Source: Limnohabitans sp. (GTDB lineage Bacteria; Pseudomonadota; Gammaproteobacteria; Burkholderiales; Burkholderiaceae_C). Taken from it: a stretch of 5,915 nt of DNA. Below are positions 1 through 5,805 of this stretch, piece after piece; within the stretch, counting starts at the first letter, position 1; every line of letters starts with the position of its first letter. Made by a program: the position numbers and the translations under genes. The notes beneath the pieces are model-generated. The model was not told where the DNA came from. It ran no database searches and saw nothing but the letters and a program-made list of their open reading frames with translations. The stretch lies in the NCBI GenBank assembly GCA_015657605.1, contig JACDQO010000512.1, forward strand, positions 1 to 5,915, written 5' to 3'.

Positions 1-707
1 CGGATCGCGCTGCAATGGTCCTTGACGTACAGCCAGTCGCGCACTTGCATGCCGTCGCCGTACACCGGCAGCGGCTTGCCCGCCAAGGCGTTGACGATCA
101 TCAGCGGGATGAGCTTTTCGGGGAAGTGGTAGGGGCCGTAGTTGTTGCTGCAGTTGGTGGTCAACACCGGCAGACCGTAAGTGTGGTGCCAGGCGCGCAC
201 CAAATGGTCACTGGCGGCTTTGCTTGCGCTGTAGGGGCTGTTGGGCTCGTAGCGGTGGGTTTCACTGAAGGCCGGGTCGCCCTTGGCCAGGGAGCCATAC
301 ACCTCGTCGGTCGACACGTGCAAAAAGCGGAAGGCCGATTTCTCCCCCTCGGGCAACCCACTCCAATAACCGCGCACCGATTCGAGCAGGTTGAAGGTGC
401 CCACGATGTTGGTCTGAATGAAATCACCGGGGCCGTGGATGGAGCGGTCCACATGGCTTTCGGCCGCGAAGTTGACCACCGCACGCGGCCGGTGCTCGGC
501 CAGCAGACGGCCGACCAAAGCACTGTCGCCGATGTCGCCTTGCACCAACTGGTGCCGCGCATCGCCTTGCAAGCTGGCCAAAGTCTCGGGGTTGCCGGCA
601 TAGGTGAGCTTGTCGAGGTTGACGATGGGCTCGCCACTGGCAGCCAGCCAATCGAGCACGAAGTTGGCGCCGATAAAACCTGCGCCGCCGGTTACCAAGA
701 GGGTCAT
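1..707 (-). CDS. rfbB: dTDP-glucose 4,6-dehydratase, C-terminus outside the window
   Basis: Converts dTDP-glucose to dTDP-4-keto-6-deoxyglucose using bound NAD, the second step of dTDP-L-rhamnose synthesis for O-antigen or other surface glycans (cytoplasm). The reading frame starts at ATG 707-705 and stays open to the window edge, giving 235 of the roughly 350 residues usual for the family. Seen directly: the Rossmann motif TGGAGFIG at residues 6-13, DKLTYAGN at 32-39, ESHVDRSI at 83-90, the STDEVYG motif at 132-138 holding the catalytic Thr133-Asp134-Glu135, and the SDR pair Tyr159 and Lys163 in YSASK. The last visible part, RDWLYVKDH, is also typical of RmlB. These residues separate it from generic epimerases. 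There is no clear Shine-Dalgarno before the ATG, but the protein begins exactly at the conserved N-terminus. It is transcribed divergently from the phasin gene. The other rml genes would be expected to follow, beyond position 1. Confidence 0.96.
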   Translation of the reverse strand, partial: MTLLVTGGAGFIGANFVLDWLAASGEPIVNLDKLTYAGNPETLASLQGDARHQLVQGDIGDSALVGRLLAEHRPRAVVNFAAESHVDRSIHGPGDFIQTNIVGTFNLLESVRGYWSGLPEGEKSAFRFLHVSTDEVYGSLAKGDPAFSETHRYEPNSPYSASKAASDHLVRAWHHTYGLPVLTTNCSNNYGPYHFPEKLIPLMIVNALAGKPLPVYGDGMQVRDWLYVKDHCSAI

Positions 708-853
708 GAAATCAAGGGGTTGGGGTGCAGCGAAAGGCCGCACCAACTGCGCTCGATTTTAGGAGCATTGCGCTTTGACCCGCTGACAGTTGGGGAGGGC
801 TACTGCAGGGGTCCAAGCAGCGGTTAAAGTGGTGGCTTGTTCAGGAAATGACC
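708..853. promoter_or_regulatory. Divergent intergenic region between rfbB and the phasin gene
   Basis: This 146-base stretch must hold the start signals for two divergent genes. On the minus strand, TAAAAT (756-761) matches the sigma70 -10 consensus at 5 of 6 bases and lies 48 bases before the rfbB ATG, but I find no good -35 at 16-18 bp. On the plus strand, TTGACC (775-780) is a fair -35 for the phasin gene, with no convincing -10 after it. I see no strong inverted repeat that would mark an operator. No small ORF or RNA is apparent. The promoter calls are weak. Confidence 0.3.
843..846 (+). promoter_or_regulatory. Shine-Dalgarno that favours the second ATG of the phasin gene
   Basis: AGGA lies 7 bases before ATG 854 but only 1 base before ATG 848. 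Normal spacing is about 5-9 bases, so translation most likely starts at 854 (protein MATSDPSK...) rather than at 848 (MTMATSD...). Confidence 0.6.
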
Positions 854-1309
854 ATGGCCACCTCAGACCCCTCCAAACGCAAAACAGCCAAGCCCACACC
901 GGCCAGCGACCCTTTCACACCCCCTGCGCAGCAAGTGTGGCTGGCGGGTCTGGGGGCCATGGCCAAAGCCCAGGAGCAAGGCAGCAAAGCCATGGAAGCC
1001 CTGCTGAACGACGGGCTGGCGTTTCAGCGTAAAAGCCAGGCCGAAGCTCAGCAACGCCTGCAAGAAGCCACCGAGCGCCTGAGCCACATGGCCAGCGATT
1101 TGGGCCAGCAAGCCACCGGGCGCGTGGACAAACTGGAGCACCTGTTTGAAGACCGCGTGGCCAAGGCCTTGCACCGCTTGGGCATGCCCTCGCTTTTGGA
1201 CATTCAGATGCTGAACGACAGGGTGGCGCAGCTGGAAGCGCAATTGGCGGCTTTGCAAGGCAAAAAGCCCGCGATCGCTCCCAAAAAGCCCCGCAGCCGC
1301 TCGGCCTGA
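854..1309 (+). CDS. PhaF/PhaI-type phasin (polyhydroxyalkanoate granule-associated protein)
   Basis: A 151-residue protein expected to coat intracellular polyhydroxyalkanoate granules and help control their number and segregation. The N-terminal 20 residues are basic and Pro/Ser/Thr-rich. They are followed by VWLAGLGAMAKAQEQGSKAME, the hallmark opening of this phasin family, then a long amphipathic, Gln/Ala/Glu-rich helical region. Near the C-terminus come RVAKALHRLGMPS and a short leucine-zipper-like stretch, LNDRVAQLEAQLAALQ. The last 15 or so residues are Lys/Arg/Pro-rich (KKP...PKKPRSR) and look like a very short version of the DNA-binding histone-like tail of PhaF. The length fits PhaI-like members better than full PhaF. 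There is no signal peptide and no membrane segment. The start at 854 is chosen by Shine-Dalgarno spacing; 848 is the alternative. A TetR-type regulator follows after 23 bases and is probably co-transcribed. No PHA synthase is in the window, so the substrate polymer is not known. Confidence 0.88.
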   Translation: MATSDPSKRKTAKPTPASDPFTPPAQQVWLAGLGAMAKAQEQGSKAMEALLNDGLAFQRKSQAEAQQRLQEATERLSHMASDLGQQATGRVDKLEHLFEDRVAKALHRLGMPSLLDIQMLNDRVAQLEAQLAALQGKKPAIAPKKPRSRSA

Positions 1310-1332
1310 GCCCATCACCGCACAGCCCTTAC

Positions 1333-2001
1333 ATGGCCAAAAAAGCCCCCCGCCGAACCGCAGAGCGCATTGCCGAGGTGACGCTGGAGCTGTTCAACCG
1401 GTTTGGCGAGCCCAATGTGTCGACCACCTTGATCTCGGCCGAGTTGGGCATCAGTCCCGGCAATTTGTACTACCACTTTGCGTCGAAAGATGCCTTGGTC
1501 AACCACTTGTTTGACCAGTACGAAACCGCCATGCTGGGCTTGCTGGAAGCAGCTCCGGATGTGAAGGATGTGGAAGACACCTGGTTCTTTTTGCACTCGC
1601 TGTTCGAGCAGGTCTGGAGCCACCGTTTTTTGTACCGCGACCTGAACAACCTGCTGTCGGGCAATAGGCATCTGGAAACGCATTTTCATGCCATCTTGGA
1701 GCGCAAGACGCGGGCCTTTAGGCAAATGCTCGAATCACTGGCCGCAGCAGGCCTGATGCGTTTGAACCCCGACAACATCGAAACCTTGTCGGCCAGCATG
1801 TCGGTCATGGTCACTTATTGGCTGAGCTATGAGTATGTGCGCAATCCACGCCAAGCCATGGAGCCGGCCAGCGCCGGCTTGGCCTTGACCCGCGGTGCGC
1901 AGCATGTCTTAGCGCTGCTGACACCCCACATGGCCGATACCGACTTGCAAAGCCATTTGCAGGCCTTGACTGCGGCTTACAACGCGCCCAATCAGGACTG
2001 A
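1333..2001 (+). CDS. TetR/AcrR-family regulator, PhaD-like
   Basis: A 222-residue DNA-binding regulator. The N-terminal TetR domain spans about residues 8-58: a first helix [16 protein letters not shown], then the helix-turn-helix [20 protein letters not shown] (30-49) with the usual K52 after it. The remaining all-helical part is the ligand-binding and dimerisation domain and includes [12 protein letters not shown] (about 99-110). From memory, the string LFN..GEPNVST...[13 protein letters not shown] is very close to Pseudomonas PhaD, the regulator that sits beside phaF and phaI. Its position directly after a phasin supports a role in controlling PHA granule genes, perhaps sensing a CoA-linked intermediate; that role is inferred. 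No Shine-Dalgarno is visible before ATG 1333, so translation may be coupled to the phasin gene 23 bases upstream. The last 10 bases overlap the end of coaX on the other strand. Confidence 0.88.
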   Translation: MAKKAPRRTAERIAEVTLELFNRFGEPNVSTTLISAELGISPGNLYYHFASKDALVNHLFDQYETAMLGLLEAAPDVKDVEDTWFFLHSLFEQVWSHRFLYRDLNNLLSGNRHLETHFHAILERKTRAFRQMLESLAAAGLMRLNPDNIETLSASMSVMVTYWLSYEYVRNPRQAMEPASAGLALTRGAQHVLALLTPHMADTDLQSHLQALTAAYNAPNQD

Positions 2002-2771
2002 TTTTGGGGTTGAAAACGCTGCGCGGCCAGCGCCAGCAGACCATCAAAAATCAGGTTGTCCACCAACTCGAACTGCACCGACATGCTGGGCGCCATTTTC
2101 CAGCCCGCACCCCCGGTCATGATGCACAGGGGCTCTTGCCCGGTGTGCTCGCGCAGGTGCTGCACCATGCGCTCGCATGCGCCCGCGATGGCATAGGTGC
2201 CGCCGCTGGTCAAAGCATCGCTGGTGTTGGTGGGAAAAGGTGTGACTTCGCCTGTGGGAACGTGCAAGCCGGCCGTACCCGACTCCAAAGCGCGCAACAT
2301 GATGCCGTGGCCGGGCAAAATCAAGCCCCCCAGAAATCGGCCTTCAGCGTCGATGGCCTCCACGGTCACGGCCGTGCCCACCATGACCACCACCAAAGGA
2401 CGCGCCGAGCCTTGCGCCAACATGCGCTGCCTGGCACCGAGCATGGCCACCCAGCGGTCTGCCCCCAAACGTGAGGGGTGGTCGTAGCCGTTGGTCAGGC
2501 CCGCTTCTTGGGCGCTGGGTACCACCCACTGCGGGGTGAAATCCCAGATCTCCATTTGCTCTTGCACACGGCGCTTGATGGCGTCACCGGCCACCACGCA
2601 GCCCAGCATGTGATCGGGTTTGGGCAATGCAGCCCAAGCGCCTTCAGACAATCGGTCGATGTTTTCCAAAAATTCTGCGCCTTGCGCCAGTAACCGCCCT
2701 TGGGGGCTGGGTTGGTCATACAGCGCCCATTTCAGGCGCGTGTTGCCCACATCGATGGCTAAAAATGTCAT
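1992..2771 (-). CDS. coaX: Type III pantothenate kinase
   Basis: Phosphorylates pantothenate to 4'-phosphopantothenate, the first committed step of coenzyme A synthesis. Type III enzymes are known to need a monovalent cation and to escape CoA feedback inhibition. The 259-residue protein matches the family length. Visible motifs are the ASKHA-fold phosphate loop DVGNTRLKW (7-15), LGADRW (102-107) containing the likely catalytic Asp105, the GTAVT loop (132-136), FLGGLILPG (147-155), and the [11 protein letters not shown] region (181-191). The start ATG 2771 is chosen because [11 protein letters not shown] is the usual family N-terminus. An in-frame ATG at 2804 would add 11 residues ([11 protein letters not shown]) and place the start 13 bases after the bactofilin stop; neither start has a good Shine-Dalgarno. 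It is the third gene of the apparent M23-bactofilin-coaX operon. Its last 10 bases overlap the TetR gene tail to tail, so no separate terminator fits between them. Confidence 0.95.
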   Translation of the reverse strand: MTFLAIDVGNTRLKWALYDQPSPQGRLLAQGAEFLENIDRLSEGAWAALPKPDHMLGCVVAGDAIKRRVQEQMEIWDFTPQWVVPSAQEAGLTNGYDHPSRLGADRWVAMLGARQRMLAQGSARPLVVVMVGTAVTVEAIDAEGRFLGGLILPGHGIMLRALESGTAGLHVPTGEVTPFPTNTSDALTSGGTYAIAGACERMVQHLREHTGQEPLCIMTGGAGWKMAPSMSVQFELVDNLIFDGLLALAAQRFQPQNQS

Positions 2772-2778
2772 CCGCTGA

Positions 2779-2793
2779 TGATAATGATTTTTA
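2779..2793 (-). promoter_or_regulatory. Fur-box-like sequence upstream of coaX
   Basis: Read on the minus strand, TAAAAATCATTATCA matches the 7-1-7 Fur consensus TGATAATNATTATCA at 12 of 14 defined positions, with one half-site perfect. It sits 8-22 bases before the preferred coaX start, in an AT-rich patch within GC-rich DNA. If the longer coaX reading frame from 2804 is used instead, the site is coding sequence. There is no good promoter around it and iron control of CoaX would be unusual, so this may be chance. Confidence 0.3.
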
Positions 2794-2817
2794 AGGGCTG
2801 ACATTGCGGACTGAAGC

Positions 2818-3240
2818 TCACTCCGGCTGGCCTGTGGTTTGGGCTTTTCGAATCACCGCATGGGCATCGCGGTCGAAGCCCACGCCAGTCTCGTGTGCCT
2901 CGACCTGAAGCATCAAACCCAGCAAACGCGCCCCATGTTCGACGGCCATGGAGGCGTATTTGATGTCCCCTTGCACCAGCGCGCTGGCCATGAGCTCCAC
3001 CCGTTCAAAGCCATGCAAATTACCTGACACTTTGCCCGCCACGATGATGCGGCTGGCGCTCACGTCGCCATGGATCTCACCGGTGGGCCCAATCACCACC
3101 GAGATGGCGCTGTCTTTGGGCGCCTCGATGTTGCCCACCACCTTGCCGTCGATCCGCACGCTTTCTTGCAACTTCAAGCAGCCATGGATTTCGGCGTTGC
3201 GGCCAATCAGAGTGTCAAACTTTTCCTGCCCCATGACCAA
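2818..3240 (-). CDS. Bactofilin (polymer-forming cytoskeletal protein), probable frameshift at the 5' end
   Basis: Bactofilins are small beta-helical proteins that polymerise without nucleotides, often at the membrane, and position cell-wall enzymes. The open frame gives 140 residues from TTG 3240 (first in-frame ATG at 3234). It shows the family's repeating short beta-strand pattern: [42 protein letters not shown], then [13 protein letters not shown]. An Ala/Gly/His-containing C-terminal tail follows. Neither 3240 nor 3234 has a ribosome binding site. An excellent one, with ATG 3272 encoding MFGSKK, lies upstream but one base out of frame. Adding one A to the A6 run (3255-3260) would give a 151-residue protein starting [19 protein letters not shown], close to typical bactofilin N-termini. 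I therefore think the intact gene is 2818-3272. The gene sits 34 bases downstream of an M23 peptidase, a well-known partnership (for example CcmA with M23 peptidases in Helicobacter). Bactofilin identity is firm; the start is not. Confidence 0.9.
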   Translation of the reverse strand: MVMGQEKFDTLIGRNAEIHGCLKLQESVRIDGKVVGNIEAPKDSAISVVIGPTGEIHGDVSASRIIVAGKVSGNLHGFERVELMASALVQGDIKYASMAVEHGARLLGLMLQVEAHETGVGFDRDAHAVIRKAQTTGQPE

Positions 3241-3269
3241 GGGTGTGAGGTTGGTTTTTTGGATCCGAA

Positions 3270-3286
3270 CATGGGAGTCTCCTTTT
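3270..3286 (-). promoter_or_regulatory. Strong ribosome binding site and ATG of bactofilin, out of frame with the main ORF
   Basis: On the minus strand AAAAGGAG (3286-3279) precedes ATG (3272-3270) with a spacing of 6 bases, the best translation start in the window. As written, this ATG opens only a 21-codon frame ([14 protein letters not shown]...) ending at the TGA at 3209-3207. Its first six codons are what one expects at the beginning of a bactofilin, which shows that the site belongs to that gene. Confidence 0.8.
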
Positions 3287-3306
3287 GTCGATGAATGTGC
3301 GCCGCT

Positions 3307-4248
3307 TCAGGAGCGGCTCCAGGCGGCCAATGCTTTCACGGGATGCAGGGCTTTCCCATTGAAGATGACTTCGTAATGAAGGTGCGGGCCGGTGGAGCGC
3401 CCCGTGTTGCCCAAGGTACCCACGGTTTGGTGCGGCGCCATGATCTGCCCGGCTTGGACATGAATGGCCTGCAGGTGTGCGTATCGGGTCACAAACCCCT
3501 CTGCATGCTGAATGTCCACCACATTGCCATAGGCCCCCGAATACTCAGCCACCAGCACCACGCCGGGCGCGGTGGACAAGACCGGTGTGCCCACGGGGGC
3601 GACGAAGTCGATGCCTTCATGCATGCTGGGCAAACGTGACAGGGGATCGACCCGAAAGCCAAAACCACTGGTGACGGCAAAATCACCAGCGATGGGCAGC
3701 AAGGTGGGCAACAAGTCGATGCGGCCCAGGTCTTTTTGCCAAAGGTTTTGCATCTCCTGCATGGCTTGGTCGAAGCGCTGTGCTTTTTGCAAGGACTGGT
3801 CAATCTGCGTGCCGAGGGCGCCGTCGTTCGAGCGCCACAGAGGCAGCAGGTTCATGGGGCCACCCCGGCCAAGGAAACCATCGGCTTGTACCGAAGATGA
3901 AAAAGACAAGAGTTTTTCAAGGCCCAAACGTCCAAGTGCCTTGTTTTTGAGCTGCTCCAGTTGCGACATGCGGTCGGTGACGCGCTCCAGCTGTTGGTTC
4001 AGCTCGTCGAGTTTGCTCCGGTAATCGGCTTCGATTTTTTGCTGCTCACTGTGGCTGGTGACGCCGCCCATGCGATGGGCCAGTTCTGGCACATATTCCA
4101 CCGCCACCCGCAAGCCGATCAAATTGAACACAAAACCCAACAACACCAAAAAACCGGACACCGCCGCCACCGCCGTCAACACCGTGCGGGTGGTGATGGA
4201 CACAGTGACCACTTTGGCGGCAGGCCCTGAGACCCAAATCAATTGCAT
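3307..4248 (-). CDS. Membrane-anchored M23-family metallopeptidase (peptidoglycan endopeptidase)
   Basis: A 313-residue zinc peptidase predicted to cut peptide cross-links in the periplasmic peptidoglycan. Order: a short cytoplasmic N-terminus (1-22); one hydrophobic segment (about 23-46); a Gln/Glu/Leu-rich coiled coil (about 68-105); a linker; and the LytM/M23 domain (about 190-305). The catalytic set is complete: zinc ligands His210 and Asp214 in MHEGIDF and His291 in HLHYE, with His258 (RYAHL) and His289 as the general catalytic histidines. The protein therefore looks active rather than being a degenerate NlpD/EnvC-type activator. ATG 4248 has GGGGA 4 bases upstream (4253-4257). The next gene is bactofilin, so this enzyme is the likely client whose position the bactofilin polymer controls; the coiled coil or cytoplasmic end could make the contact (inferred). 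A probable promoter lies at 4307-4335. No gene symbol is assigned, because several M23 paralogues share this architecture. Confidence 0.93.
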   Translation of the reverse strand: MQLIWVSGPAAKVVTVSITTRTVLTAVAAVSGFLVLLGFVFNLIGLRVAVEYVPELAHRMGGVTSHSEQQKIEADYRSKLDELNQQLERVTDRMSQLEQLKNKALGRLGLEKLLSFSSSVQADGFLGRGGPMNLLPLWRSNDGALGTQIDQSLQKAQRFDQAMQEMQNLWQKDLGRIDLLPTLLPIAGDFAVTSGFGFRVDPLSRLPSMHEGIDFVAPVGTPVLSTAPGVVLVAEYSGAYGNVVDIQHAEGFVTRYAHLQAIHVQAGQIMAPHQTVGTLGNTGRSTGPHLHYEVIFNGKALHPVKALAAWSRS

Positions 4249-4276
4249 GGCTTCCCCACATGAATGCGATGTTTCC

Positions 4277-4288
4277 CCAAGCGCTTGG
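4277..4288. repeat. Perfect 12-bp palindrome in the leader of the M23 gene
   Basis: CCAAGCGCTTGG is a perfect palindrome lying between the predicted transcription start (about 4300) and the ATG at 4248. A looser pair, TTGGTG (4285-4290) and CACCAA (4311-4316), overlaps its right half and the -10 hexamer. It could be an operator half or an RNA hairpin, but it is short and could be chance. Confidence 0.3.
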
Positions 4289-4306
4289 TGCCAGGGTCAA
4301 CCGGTT

Positions 4307-4335
4307 ATTACACCAAAAGATGGACTCGCAGCCAA
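4307..4335 (-). promoter_or_regulatory. Predicted sigma70 promoter of the M23-bactofilin-coaX operon
   Basis: On the minus strand, TTGGCT (4335-4330; 4 of 6 consensus bases) and TGTAAT (4312-4307; 5 of 6) are separated by exactly 17 bp. Transcription would start near 4300, giving a leader of about 50 bases before the M23 ATG. The spacing and the place in the only sizeable gap upstream of these three genes support it. Confidence 0.5.
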
Positions 4336-4380
4336 CAGGGCAATACCGGAGGGTTCACTCAGGGCTAGAGAGGCCCCACT

Positions 4381-5793
4381 TCAGAGCTTGGGCCGCAAGA
4401 CCGGCTGCACCGACTCATAAGCCCGCGCGGCACGCAGCACCAAGGCGTCGCCAAACATCGGGCCCACGATTTGCAGTCCCATGGGCAAGCCTGCTTGGGT
4501 CAAGCCACAGGGCACAGTGATGGCCGGTTGCTGGGTCAGGTTGAAGGGGTAGCTGAAGGGTGTCCAGCCCAGCATGCTGACCGGATCCATCGGCACCGTA
4601 CCCGCAGGCCTCGCTTCAAAAGCCGGGATCGATACCGAAGGTGTGACCAAGAGGTCGTAGCGCTGCATGAACTGGCGCATGTGCGAGCCGAGCACGCCGC
4701 GTCGCTGGTTGAGCTGCTGGATCTGCTGCGCATTGAGTTGTGCGCCCAATTGAGCTTCGGCTCGGAAGTCCGGGTCGGCCAGCGCCTGCTGCGCAGCACT
4801 CAGCCCCGACCAGACCGTGTGGGCCCCCAAAAACCACAGACCGGTGGTGATCTCCAGCGGGTCTTCAAAACCCGGATCTACTTGCTCCACATGGGCGCCC
4901 AGCGCTTGCAGCTTTTGCACCGCCTGATCGACCGCCTCTGCGATCTCAGGGTGCACGTTTTGGGCGTATCCCAAGGTGGGCGAGTACGCGATGCGCAGGC
5001 CACGGATACCGTCTTCGAGCCCGACGGTGTAGTCGGTCGCATCGGGCGGCAGCGACGTCCAATCTCGGGCATCGGGCTTTTTGAGCACGTTCATCATCAT
5101 GGCCGCGTCGCGCACGCTCAGGGTGTGTGGACCCAGGTGCGCCACCGAGCCAAATGGTGACAAGGGGTAAGCAGGAACACGGCCAAAACTGGGCTTGAGG
5201 CCCACATTGCCGCAAAACGCCGCCGGGATGCGCACACTGCCCGCACCATCGGTGCCCACACTCAAGGGTCCCAGACCTGCGGCGACCGCTGCGGCCGTGC
5301 CGCCCGAGGAGCCGCCGGGTGTGTGGGCCAGGTTCCAGGGGTTGCGCGTGATGCCGGTGGCTGGCGAATTGGTCTCGCCCTTGCAGCCAAATTCGGGCGT
5401 GGTGGTCTTGCCCAGCAGCACCGCACCCGCTTCGCGCAGGCGTGCGGTGGCGGGCGCATCCACCTCCCAAGGCTGCTGGGGGTCGATGGTGCGGCTGCCG
5501 CGCAAGGTGGGCCAGCCGCGGGTGAGGATCAGGTCCTTGATGCTGGTGGGCACGCCATCGAGCTCGCCCACAGGCGCGCCGGTGCTGCGGTGCGCTTGCC
5601 AGCGGGCTTCGCTGGCCTGGGCGCTGGCCAATGCGCTTGGGGCGTCCACCAGGCAAAAGGCATTGATCTGAGGATTGACTTTGTCGATGCGCGAGAGCAC
5701 CGCTTGCGTGGCCTCCACCGGACTGGCCTGCCCACTGCGGTAAAGCTGCAGCAATTCATGCGCAGTGCATTGGGTCAGGTCGGTGGTGCGCAT
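4381..5793 (-). CDS. Amidase-signature family hydrolase
   Basis: A 470-residue cytoplasmic enzyme that hydrolyses an amide bond; the natural substrate cannot be told from sequence. The catalytic triad of the family is complete: Lys86 in VPTSIKDL, the cis-Ser162 in GGSSGG, and the nucleophile Ser186 in GTDGAGSVRIP. The Gly/Ser-rich signature runs from about residue 155 to 200 and ends in the usual AFCGNVGLKP. The C-terminal QPAITVPCG and GLPMGLQIVGP are also family marks. Length is normal and there is no signal peptide. It resembles GatA, but there is no gatB or gatC beside it and this kind of stand-alone gene is common in Burkholderiales, so a catabolic or scavenging amidase is more likely. 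The start at 5793 is preferred over the in-frame ATG at 5805, because GGAG lies 6 bases before 5793 and nothing comparable precedes 5805. It is 132 bases upstream of the M23 gene and is probably a separate transcription unit. Confidence 0.93.
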   Translation of the reverse strand: MRTTDLTQCTAHELLQLYRSGQASPVEATQAVLSRIDKVNPQINAFCLVDAPSALASAQASEARWQAHRSTGAPVGELDGVPTSIKDLILTRGWPTLRGSRTIDPQQPWEVDAPATARLREAGAVLLGKTTTPEFGCKGETNSPATGITRNPWNLAHTPGGSSGGTAAAVAAGLGPLSVGTDGAGSVRIPAAFCGNVGLKPSFGRVPAYPLSPFGSVAHLGPHTLSVRDAAMMMNVLKKPDARDWTSLPPDATDYTVGLEDGIRGLRIAYSPTLGYAQNVHPEIAEAVDQAVQKLQALGAHVEQVDPGFEDPLEITTGLWFLGAHTVWSGLSAAQQALADPDFRAEAQLGAQLNAQQIQQLNQRRGVLGSHMRQFMQRYDLLVTPSVSIPAFEARPAGTVPMDPVSMLGWTPFSYPFNLTQQPAITVPCGLTQAGLPMGLQIVGPMFGDALVLRAARAYESVQPVLRPKL

Positions 5794-5799
5794 GCGGGT

Positions 5800-5803
5800 C
5801 TCC
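5800..5803 (-). promoter_or_regulatory. Shine-Dalgarno that decides the amidase start
   Basis: GGAG on the minus strand, 6 bases before ATG 5793. The upstream ATG (5805-5803) overlaps this element and has no purine-rich sequence of its own, so a protein beginning MRTTDLTQ is favoured over METRMRTTDL. Confidence 0.6.
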
Positions 5804-5805
5804 AT

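Noticed and set aside
15..827. Long plus-strand open frame opposite rfbB
   Set aside because: It is the antisense shadow of a convincing dehydratase frame with all catalytic motifs, and its protein has no recognisable pattern.
863..1725. Minus-strand open frames opposite the phasin and TetR genes
   Set aside because: Both plus-strand genes have clear family motifs and natural starts; the opposite frames are low-complexity shadows.
2013..2032. Stem CGCTG/CAGCG with a following TTTT on the minus strand, near the end of coaX
   Set aside because: The stem is only 5 bp and the T run is four bases, and it lies inside the coding sequence before the coaX stop. Too weak to call a terminator.
3207..3272. 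A real 21-codon leader peptide starting at ATG 3272
   Set aside because: Its first codons look like a bactofilin N-terminus and its later residues have no attenuator-like features, so a single-base frameshift in the bactofilin gene explains it better.
4362..4376. GGGC/GCCC inverted repeat just after the amidase stop
   Set aside because: A 4-bp stem with no T tract on the minus strand, so not a credible intrinsic terminator.
4471..5160. Plus-strand 229-codon open frame inside the amidase
   Set aside because: It lies antisense to conserved amidase coding sequence and is explained by GC-biased codon use. It shows no family features.
4381..5793. Identification of the amidase as GatA of the tRNA amidotransferase
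   Set aside because: The signature is shared by the whole family, no gatB or gatC is adjacent, and nothing seen points specifically to GatA.
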